23,431 bases of DNA from an uncultured Veillonella sp. (GTDB lineage: Bacteria > Bacillota > Negativicutes > Veillonellales > Veillonellaceae): the NCBI GenBank assembly GCA_915066865.1, contig CAJZEE010000025.1, positions 1 to 23,431 of the forward strand, read 5' to 3'. The notes below the pieces were generated by a model that saw only the letters and a program-made list of their open reading frames with translations, was not told the DNA's origin and made no database searches. Every line of letters starts with the position of its first letter. Position 1 is the stretch's first letter. The position numbers and the translations under genes were made by a program. Of the stretch, positions 17,083 through 22,751 are shown in pieces.

Positions 17083-17851
17083 ATCCATTACCCCCTTGTG
17101 GTGTACGTTGTTTGGATATATTATGTGCCTTACCTTTTTTATTCGTTTGATTAGAAGTCTTTTGTTTATACCTTTTATCATAACGAATTTTATTAGACAT
17201 TGCTCTTTTTGATACTGCTTCAGAAATCTCTTTTTTCCTACTTTGGTGATTATTCAATTGTATATCTTTAGATGCTTCTTTAGCATCTACATCGTTTGTA
17301 TCATTGGGTTGACGTCTTGCTTTAAATTGCACATCTGAGGCATCTAATTCATCCTCAATACGCTGTATAAAATCATAGGTCCGGCCATTTGTTGTATCTA
17401 GTACAAAATCGCACTGCTTATACACGGGCTTCCACGATTGTATCATAGCATGTACAAAGGCATTCACATTACTATAGTCCATAGTAGGCCGTTTCCCAAC
17501 GCGGCGATTCACGCGACTCACAATACGGAATTGTGCAGCTCGGATACCAATAATATAGGAATATTTTTTTAATACCTTTAAGGTGCGATGTTCAATAGGA
17601 AAATTCCCCCCCACAGAAATCACTGCTTCATGGTATAAGCAAACCTTTTTTAGTACATCCATTTCGGCGCGGCGGAATGCTTTTTCTCCAATCTTTTTAA
17701 AAATCTCAGCAATGGGCAACCCAAAACGACTTTCTAATACGCGATCAGTATCTACAAATTGCCAACCCTTGCGTTCTGCAAGGTTCCGTCCAAAGTGACT
17801 TTTGCCACTTCCCATAGAACCGATGAGCATAATATTCCGTTTTATTATCAT
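17009..17851 (-). CDS. Shikimate-kinase-like protein with long basic C-terminal tail
   Basis: The first 175 residues or so are a shikimate kinase fold. Walker A GSMGSGKS is at 11-18, DTD at 34-36, Arg60 lies in the KAFRRAE helix, GGN is at 81-83 and a lid segment KRPTM at 120-124. Canonical AroK phosphorylates shikimate in the chorismate pathway. Here GGG is GGN and the lid RPL is RPT. The arginine of the RxPxY motif, which binds shikimate, is Trp140 (WKPVY), so activity on shikimate is in doubt. Residues 178-280 are an Asn/Gln/Lys/Arg-rich, probably disordered tail with about 30 basic and 10 acidic residues. The last 25 residues or so are read over the pfkA start in another frame. AroK proteins are normally about 170-190 residues. 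The start ATG at 17849-17851 has AAGGGG ten bases upstream, a loose fit. Confidence 0.8.
   Translation of the reverse strand: MIIKRNIMLIGSMGSGKSHFGRNLAERKGWQFVDTDRVLESRFGLPIAEIFKKIGEKAFRRAEMDVLKKVCLYHEAVISVGGNFPIEHRTLKVLKKYSYIIGIRAAQFRIVSRVNRRVGKRPTMDYSNVNAFVHAMIQSWKPVYKQCDFVLDTTNGRTYDFIQRIEDELDASDVQFKARRQPNDTNDVDAKEASKDIQLNNHQSRKKEISEAVSKRAMSNKIRYDKRYKQKTSNQTNKKGKAHNISKQRTPQGGNGYEKNRNTNKRRRRTWNERRHKSAN
17091..17097 (-). promoter_or_regulatory. Ribosome binding site of pfkA inside the upstream gene
   Basis: AAGGGGG on the minus strand, eight bases before the chosen ATG. It lies within the reading frame of the kinase-like gene, so ribosomes finishing that gene pass over it. Confidence 0.7.
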
Positions 17852-17884
17852 CTATTATGTGCCCCTTATCATTACATATCCTTC

Positions 17885-17912
17885 ATTGTACTATAAAATG
17901 GTCCAAAAACAA
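17885..17912 (-). promoter_or_regulatory. Probable promoter of the kinase-pfkA pair
   Basis: On the minus strand, TTGTTT (17907-17912) and TACAAT (17885-17890) are spaced 16 bases apart. The -35 box is the T-tract of the pilus-operon terminator, so terminator and promoter share sequence. Confidence 0.5.
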
Positions 17913-17947
17913 AGACAGACTATAGACATAAAATCTATAATCTGTCT
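17904..17947 (-). terminator. Terminator of the pilus operon
   Basis: Arms 17934-17947 and 17913-17926 form a 14-bp stem with one G-U wobble on the minus strand and a 7-base loop, followed by TTGTTTTTG. It lies 23 bases after the pilO stop codon. Confidence 0.85.
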
Positions 17948-17970
17948 CTATACAGTACACCCGATTTTCA

Positions 17971-18489
17971 TTAAGGTTTTATAATCGATTTAATTGCACA
18001 ATGCACATAAACTACATTACCTTTACGTTCTATATCTTCTATTTCTATACGGCGTGAAGGATCCTTTTCTTCAACAGTATTTATCCAGTTAATCATACGC
18101 TCTGTACTACCTAATACTGTTAATTCTAGTATACCTTCATGCTCATCAGTACTGACAATCATTAATGGTTCTCCTTGCAAGGAATCAAAAATATGTGTAT
18201 TAGAACTCGTATTAGATGTCTTGTTCCGTGTAAAAGATTCTAATAGTTTTGCTTCATTAGACACTATATAATCTGACTCAGCATTCATTTGTATATTATA
18301 ATTTTCTTGTTGATTTTTTAAGCTATTATTTTTGTCTTCAAAATAGATATGCCCATACATAGAAAGGCTAATGAGCATCCCCCACAACACTAGGCCCGCT
18401 AATATTTTCTCGACCTGATACGTTGTGCTCTCTTTTAGATCCATCCATATGGAATGTATAAACACCTTTGTCTGCTTTAACCGTTCCAT
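17971..18489 (-). CDS. pilO: PilO/GspM-like pilus assembly protein
   Basis: PilO-like proteins form, with PilN, the inner-membrane alignment complex that links the cytoplasmic PilM ring to the secretin. The 172-residue product has a short cytoplasmic N-terminus, one membrane segment at about 28-47, a Lys/Asn-rich helical stretch and a C-terminal alpha/beta domain (about 100-172). This matches PilO topology; sequence identity to known PilO is too low for me to be certain. The ATG at 18487-18489 has GGAG four bases upstream. It lies 122 bases inside the pilN-like gene in another frame. A later ATG (residue 16) would still keep the membrane segment but has no visible ribosome binding site. It is the last gene of the pilus operon, before the terminator at 17904-17947. 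Confidence 0.7.
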   Translation of the reverse strand: MERLKQTKVFIHSIWMDLKESTTYQVEKILAGLVLWGMLISLSMYGHIYFEDKNNSLKNQQENYNIQMNAESDYIVSNEAKLLESFTRNKTSNTSSNTHIFDSLQGEPLMIVSTDEHEGILELTVLGSTERMINWINTVEEKDPSRRIEIEDIERKGNVVYVHCAIKSIIKP

Positions 18490-18964
18490 GACACTCCATT
18501 CCTAGTAATTTTTGTTGGAGAATAGCAATAAATTTACGACACACTTCGTCACTCGTGCCTATACCATCTATACTGATACGTCCCTCCTTAATGCTAAGAT
18601 GCTGTAAACTAATATGTTCTGCCATGGCGACATCAAGAATATATACGACCATTGTATTAGGTAATATATCAGTCTGATTCTTAGAGAGTTTATTCTTTAT
18701 TATTTTATTTCTTATTTCCATTAATTCACCATAATGTTGATGTATTTCTTGATACTGAGCATTTGCTTGTAATCGCGCAAAGTCTATCTTTCGATTTTCA
18801 TAGCTACGATAGCTTAACCAACAACTATATAGAGTAACAAGCCCTACTATAACGTATATAAGACTTATCCCATAAAGAAGGTATCGATAGGTATGCCATA
18901 AACTATACCATCGTAACGAGCGAGGCATTAAATTAATACATCTATCCTTACCAGCCCAATCCAA
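18368..18964 (-). CDS. pilN: PilN-like pilus assembly protein
   Basis: PilN binds PilM through a conserved N-terminal INLLP-type motif and pairs with PilO in the periplasm. Here INLMPRS sits at residues 10-16, just before a membrane segment at about 27-50. A coiled-coil helix and a periplasmic domain follow, ending near residue 173. The last 25 residues or so are charged, unlike the domain, and lie in the overlap with pilO. The start is TTG at 18962-18964, with AAGGGGG ten bases upstream. This is a loose fit, but the next in-frame ATG (residue 13) would cut the INLMP motif. It overlaps the end of pilM by 17 bases. The 198-residue length fits the family. Confidence 0.75.
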   Translation of the reverse strand: MDWAGKDRCINLMPRSLRWYSLWHTYRYLLYGISLIYVIVGLVTLYSCWLSYRSYENRKIDFARLQANAQYQEIHQHYGELMEIRNKIIKNKLSKNQTDILPNTMVVYILDVAMAEHISLQHLSIKEGRISIDGIGTSDEVCRKFIAILQQKLLGMECHGTVKADKGVYTFHMDGSKREHNVSGRENISGPSVVGDAH

Positions 18965-19802
18965 TCCATTTAAGCCCCCTTGCTGCCATACCGATAGCCA
19001 TGTCCCAATCTAATTGTCCTTGCTTGCAACGATTACGACCACGACCTAAAAATAATAATGGAATATATTCAGTTTCTCCATACATGGAAATTATACCTTC
19101 CATATCTGTCCGTTCTTCATTTGTTATAGATTCTAACCCATACATCCGAATTCCCTGTATCTCATCTATACCAAAGTCTTGTAATCTCACTTCTAACTTA
19201 TCCATAGCTTCAGCTACATCGCTACCAGTAATAGGTACAATACACTCTTGAATGCATATATCATTCCACCAAAGCCATAAATGCATAGCTCCTTCTTCCA
19301 CAACTCCTGTTACAGTACCACTACGCCGCATCAAACAGTAACAAATAGGAATAGGCCAAAAATCAATAACATCAACGGGTGCATAAGTATCTCGTATACC
19401 TTGTTTCAAAAGTTCTAGTGAATGCCGATCTACAGCCACCATAAACATATGATAATTGTGTCGTGGATATTCCCGGCGACAAGCATCCATTTGGAAACTA
19501 TCCCCATCAAAGTTAAAGTAGTCCTCTACATTCCACTTTATGAAATCCTTCATATCAAAATCGTGAGGATCATAGGGTGCCACATGCATTTGTGTATCAA
19601 TATTAGCTACAATACTATAAGCACCTTCATCTAAATCATACGTTTCTATAAATTTTGTAACGTCTTCATCAATAGGTCCCGTACGCTTCATCTCCAACGC
19701 ATCGGTAATGACCATTGTTTTATTTTCTATATGAGCGGTAACACATACAATATGTTCATCAGTTATACATACTCCAGAATGTATTTTCTTTTTTCGTTTC
19801 AT
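18948..19802 (-). CDS. pilM: PilM-like actin-fold pilus assembly protein
   Basis: PilM is a cytoplasmic actin-like ATPase that binds the N-terminus of PilN. The 284-residue product has no membrane segment and sits directly before the PilN-like gene. It begins with a beta-strand pattern (HSGVCITDEHIVCVTA) like the first actin-fold subdomain and ends with an AIGMAARGLKW segment resembling PilM C-termini. It is about 60-70 residues shorter than proteobacterial PilM, and I cannot identify clear phosphate-binding loops, so ATPase activity is uncertain. The ATG has GAGGTGATTCT upstream, overlapping the stop codon of the preceding prepilin gene, so translation is coupled. The identification rests on context, length, solubility and the C-terminal motif. 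Confidence 0.7.
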   Translation of the reverse strand: MKRKKKIHSGVCITDEHIVCVTAHIENKTMVITDALEMKRTGPIDEDVTKFIETYDLDEGAYSIVANIDTQMHVAPYDPHDFDMKDFIKWNVEDYFNFDGDSFQMDACRREYPRHNYHMFMVAVDRHSLELLKQGIRDTYAPVDVIDFWPIPICYCLMRRSGTVTGVVEEGAMHLWLWWNDICIQECIVPITGSDVAEAMDKLEVRLQDFGIDEIQGIRMYGLESITNEERTDMEGIISMYGETEYIPLLFLGRGRNRCKQGQLDWDMAIGMAARGLKWIGLGW

Positions 19803-19811
19803 AGAATCACC

Positions 19812-20219
19812 TCAATAAGGTTTTACCTTTATAACATGCATATGTTTTTCTTTATCTACGGTCACATACATATGTACACGACTCACGATTTCACTATTCT
19901 TCAGTTTTCCATAACTCATAATATGACGCGGATTATCTGTTGAGCTGTCCGCTTCAATAGTAATCTCTACATTTTCATCATCTATCACAACTAGTTTATT
20001 TTGAAAGTCCCATACATTTCCTAATTTACAATAGCCAACAAACCAATGAGCACCTCTTTGTGCTGCGTAATGAGCTTCTTCCAAATGCAATTCATCTACC
20101 ACATTACTTTCACATATTTGTCCTATACGAAGCCCCATAAAAGCTAATAGTAATAAAAAGGACATCGTAAGTATCGCTATATATGTAATAAAGCCCGCGT
20201 TATGGGCTCCTATGTTCAT
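19812..20219 (-). CDS. Minor prepilin, PilX/GspK-like
   Basis: This is a probable minor pilin of the type IV pilus tip complex. The 135-residue product has a 9-residue leader ending NAG, with the predicted cut before FITYIAILTMSFLLLLAFMG. The mature position 5 is Ile rather than Glu, as is usual for GspK/PilX-type subunits. After the helix comes HLEEAHYAAQRGAHWFVGY, similar in pattern to the AxxAAEAG segment of PilX proteins. I chose the ATG at 20217-20219 because GAGGAG lies seven to eight bases upstream; an earlier in-frame start near 20282 would bury the leader. It overlaps the preceding prepilin gene by 20 bases and is coupled to pilM. Confidence 0.75.
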   Translation of the reverse strand: MNIGAHNAGFITYIAILTMSFLLLLAFMGLRIGQICESNVVDELHLEEAHYAAQRGAHWFVGYCKLGNVWDFQNKLVVIDDENVEITIEADSSTDNPRHIMSYGKLKNSEIVSRVHMYVTVDKEKHMHVIKVKPY

Positions 20220-20871
20220 GACTTGTCTCCTCTTTACTTTTATACCAATCATAAATAGCACTCTGCCCAATAGAGACCTCATATATGGTTAGTCCTCCAT
20301 AACCACTTGTATATTTCCTATCATTAACAAAACGATTGTTAATATACCAGCGCAAATACACGGTCCCATTAGTATCTACACTAAAAGGATATTCCTGAGT
20401 ATAGCCCACATTTCGTTTATCTGTAGTTCCTACAATTCGACTGCCACTAACAGGCTGCAAGCTACTATCTGTTAATTTTCTGTATAGTGCATGACGTTGT
20501 ACAGTTAAAGTTGTACGTTTTGTATCGTGAATATATAAACTCTTATTATGGTCTTCTACAGTAACCTTCACAGGGTTCCATATCATTTGAGCCACAACCA
20601 TCCGCCGTGTATATCGACCATCCTCCATCATAGCTACACTATCCAGTAATTTAGCATCCCACATAACTGCATAGAATACAATGCCTAACAATATGGTAAG
20701 AACTATGACAGAAATCGTCATACTAATGAGCGTAGAATACAAAATAAATCCCATATTATTTCTATTCTTACTATTATTTTTCTTATTATTATTTTTATTC
20801 TTATTTGCTATAGGATTCTGCTTATATTCTTTGTTCTTTCCAATTACCTTTTCTATATCCTCGCCGTTCAA
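20200..20871 (-). CDS. Minor prepilin, PilW/GspJ-like, with Lys/Asn-rich leader
   Basis: The 223-residue product is a probable minor pilin, the largest of the four, as PilW/GspJ usually is. A 41-residue leader ends NNMG, with the predicted cut before FILYSTLISMTISVIVLTIL. The mature position 5 is Ser, not Glu. Leader residues 23-39 are almost pure Lys/Asn, encoded by A-rich triplets. The C-terminal part (about 100-210) is beta-rich, ending with short aromatic segments. The start is TTG at 20869-20871 with GGAGG seven bases upstream; TTGA overlaps the stop codon of the preceding gene. The next in-frame ATG would begin directly at MGF, giving a one-residue leader without a ribosome binding site. 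The assignment rests on gene order and the prepilin N-terminus. Confidence 0.75.
   Translation of the reverse strand: MNGEDIEKVIGKNKEYKQNPIANKNKNNNKKNNSKNRNNMGFILYSTLISMTISVIVLTILLGIVFYAVMWDAKLLDSVAMMEDGRYTRRMVVAQMIWNPVKVTVEDHNKSLYIHDTKRTTLTVQRHALYRKLTDSSLQPVSGSRIVGTTDKRNVGYTQEYPFSVDTNGTVYLRWYINNRFVNDRKYTSGYGGLTIYEVSIGQSAIYDWYKSKEETSHEHRSP
20755..20805 (-). repeat. Low-complexity AAN-triplet tract in the prepilin leader
   Basis: A 51-base run of AAT, AAA, AAG and near variants encodes leader residues 23-39 of the PilW/GspJ-like prepilin. It is an imperfect triplet repeat; gain or loss of units would change the leader length without shifting the frame. Confidence 0.6.
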
Positions 20872-21305
20872 TGTATCCCCTCCAAATCAACTGATAGAGA
20901 GTAGACAACAGATTGATTATCGATGGCATCTACTGTTAATCGTTGTAAAGATACACCTTCTATCACTACAGGCTTTATATGTGTTTTATAAGTAATTTTT
21001 TCACTAGGACTCATAGTGAATTGAGAGTTATATACACCTGCTTCTATTGTTCCAGTTTTATAGTAAGAAGCTTTAGCCTTTTCTAAATACGTTATGGTAT
21101 CTTGCAATATATGATCCCAATAATACGCCTTATATACCGTAAGAGTAGCCATCCAAAATATAGATAATACAATAGGTAAAATGAGCATGATTATAGCAGC
21201 TGATATTAAGGCATCACCATACATAAATCCTTCAGTGCACTTCTTCCCACCTAATACGCCCCGTTTGTACAGATATCCATATGCGATTTTTCTCACCACT
21301 TTCAC
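20868..21305 (-). CDS. Minor prepilin, PilV/GspI-like
   Basis: This is a probable minor pilin of 145 residues. The leader ends KKCTEG, with the predicted cut before FMYGDALISAAIIMLILPIVLSIF; mature position 5 is Asp, a conservative change from the usual Glu. The rest is a small domain ending in beta-strands, of the size of PilV/GspI. The start is uncertain. GTG at 21303-21305 gives a 26-residue leader but has only a weak AAAG upstream, and GTG codons at 21297-21299 and 21294-21296 are alternatives. All of these lie inside the preceding prepilin gene, giving an overlap of up to 74 bases. Translation is probably coupled. The stop codon overlaps the TTG of the next gene. Confidence 0.72.
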   Translation of the reverse strand: MKVVRKIAYGYLYKRGVLGGKKCTEGFMYGDALISAAIIMLILPIVLSIFWMATLTVYKAYYWDHILQDTITYLEKAKASYYKTGTIEAGVYNSQFTMSPSEKITYKTHIKPVVIEGVSLQRLTVDAIDNQSVVYSLSVDLEGIH

Positions 21306-21693
21306 GATCTTTCAAAATAATTTCTGTCCCATCATAAGGTAAGCCTAAAGCTGAAAAAGAAATAATAGTCATAGACCGCGTGCTCTCAATATTTGACGGC
21401 AATGATATGTTTACCGTATGATGATTGGCATCTTCCTCTAAGGTGTAACTGTCCTTATTTAATATAAAAAGCATTCTCCCTTTACCATTAGATTTATGCC
21501 CTAGCATAGACCAAAGTTGAACTTTCTTTAGCATATACACCACCTCTTGCGTAGTACCATTTAAGGTATAACGACTAGGTGTTATTACAATAGGTAAAGC
21601 AATAGAGATGAGCAGTAAAATTAAACCAAGCGTAATAATCCATTCCGCCAGCAAAGATCCACTTTGACGATTTATAAGTTGTACCTTAACCAT
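21232..21693 (-). CDS. Minor prepilin, FimU/GspH-like
   Basis: The 153-residue product has a 12-residue leader ending RQSG, with the predicted cut before SLLAEWIITLGLILLLISIALPIV. Mature position 5 is Glu and residue 1 is Ser instead of the common Phe. A beta-rich globular domain follows, as expected of FimU/FimT/GspH. It is first of the four minor prepilins, the place FimU/GspH holds in related operons. I chose the ATG at 21691-21693 because GGAGGTG lies eight bases upstream; an in-frame start near 21750 would put the leader after a hydrophobic stretch and overlap the peptidase gene further. It overlaps the peptidase gene by 22 bases. Confidence 0.75.
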   Translation of the reverse strand: MVKVQLINRQSGSLLAEWIITLGLILLLISIALPIVITPSRYTLNGTTQEVVYMLKKVQLWSMLGHKSNGKGRMLFILNKDSYTLEEDANHHTVNISLPSNIESTRSMTIISFSALGLPYDGTEIILKDRESGEKNRIWISVQTGRIRWEEVH

Positions 21694-22214
21694 TGGTAAA
21701 GCACCTCCATATAGGAACCCCCATGTAAGGCACACCATCCACCAAAGCATAAAAAGGGACCAAATGGGATATATCGATTACGATAACCTGTTAGTAAGAG
21801 ATAGAGAGAACCAACACAAAATGCTACGTAAAAGAAACATATAATTTCCCATGGCGAGAGCCACATTGCAATAGCAGAAAACCATTTAATATCTCCTATG
21901 CCAAAACCTTTATGGCTGATCAAACGAAGTCCATATGTAATAGCCCCTACGCTCATAACACTTAACACGGTTACTAACATAGATTTATCATTTATATAGC
22001 TATACATAATCCCTCCTATTACAAGAGCTAGCGCTCCTTCATCGGGCAATATATAGTAATGCATATCGATGGTAGCACCTGCTATGATGATGAGTGAAAA
22101 CACAGCATACAAAGCAATGTGAGTATAAGATATTGCTTTTGATGAAACTATAATAGGCAGAACTATAGATGCTATATATACAAAAAGGCCTATTACATAA
22201 TTGGTCCCTTTCAT
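21672..22214 (-). CDS. pilD: Prepilin peptidase (A24 family) without methylase domain
   Basis: This is an inner-membrane aspartic protease that removes prepilin leaders. The 180-residue product has about six membrane segments and both catalytic aspartates: Asp50 in ATIDMHYYILPDEG and Asp108 in the GFGIGD motif (103-108). Proteobacterial PilD (about 260-290 residues) has an extra N-terminal domain with paired cysteines that methylates the new N-terminus. That domain is absent here, as in TadV or archaeal preflagellin peptidases. I chose the ATG at 22212-22214 because AAGGACAAGGT lies just upstream; an ATG five codons earlier has no ribosome binding site. It sits 53 bases after pilA and before four minor prepilins, its probable substrates together with PilA. 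Confidence 0.88.
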   Translation of the reverse strand: MKGTNYVIGLFVYIASIVLPIIVSSKAISYTHIALYAVFSLIIIAGATIDMHYYILPDEGALALVIGGIMYSYINDKSMLVTVLSVMSVGAITYGLRLISHKGFGIGDIKWFSAIAMWLSPWEIICFFYVAFCVGSLYLLLTGYRNRYIPFGPFLCFGGWCALHGGSYMEVLYQWLRYNL

Positions 22215-22267
22215 ACCTTGTCCTTTCATATAACTAATGTATATAATTCATAACCTATACAAGTTAA

Positions 22268-22714
22268 TTAAGGCTCATTAGGTGCTTTAACAACAACAGA
22301 TTTTGAAGTCCCACCACTGACAACTTCATAAGTAATAGTATATTCCTTCCCTTTTGCAGTCTTAACATGTTCAGTAAGATATCCTTCCTTATATAAATTT
22401 TCTACTGTTGGAGGTGTGTCAACATTCTTGTCAATCATATACAACTGAGTAGCATTCTTAATTATTTGTATATCTGCTGTTTCCTTAGCGTTTCGAGCCT
22501 TATCCGCAGCAGATAAGAATTGTGGCATTGCAATAGCTGCTAGTATAGCTATAACCGCCACTACAACCATTAATTCAACAAGAGTAAATCCGCCTTTTCT
22601 CGATTTCTTAAACTCTTTGCGAACACGTGAAATATGTAATCGATCTACGACCCATTGACCGCACATTTCTAATTGATGATTCGCTTCATGAATCATATGC
22701 ATAACAGAATTCAT
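22268..22714 (-). CDS. pilA: Major type IV prepilin
   Basis: This is the probable main subunit of the pilus fibre. The 148-residue product has a class III signal, GG|FTLVELMVVVAVIAILAA, with mature Phe1 and Glu5, and Pro at mature residue 22 in the helix. The leader is 42 residues, far longer than the usual 6-10 of type IVa prepilins. It contains a basic stretch (RVRKEFKKSRKGG) just before the cut. The start is firm: AAAGGAGGATATT precedes the ATG. The mature protein is about 106 residues, with a short C-terminal beta region and no cysteine pair, so the usual disulfide-bonded D-region is missing. It lies 37 bases after pilC. Confidence 0.9.
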   Translation of the reverse strand: MNSVMHMIHEANHQLEMCGQWVVDRLHISRVRKEFKKSRKGGFTLVELMVVVAVIAILAAIAMPQFLSAADKARNAKETADIQIIKNATQLYMIDKNVDTPPTVENLYKEGYLTEHVKTAKGKEYTITYEVVSGGTSKSVVVKAPNEP

Positions 22715-22751
22715 AATATCCTCCTTTTTAATAGTTAAGTAGTAACATTGT

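Noticed and set aside
17083..17181. PfkA with a 33-residue N-terminal extension
   Set aside because: The extension is Lys/Arg/Ile-rich reading of the kinase-like gene in another frame; the shorter form matches the E. coli numbering and has AAGGGGG.
20681..20995. Plus-strand frame with a Leu/Phe-rich hydrophobic run
   Set aside because: It is the complement of the AAN-triplet tract; the leucines and phenylalanines arise from T-rich codons, not from a membrane protein.
22215..22267. Promoter or terminator between pilA and pilD
   Set aside because: AT-rich with TATACA and TTGTAT, but spacing is wrong for a promoter and no stable stem is formed, so the genes are treated as one operon.
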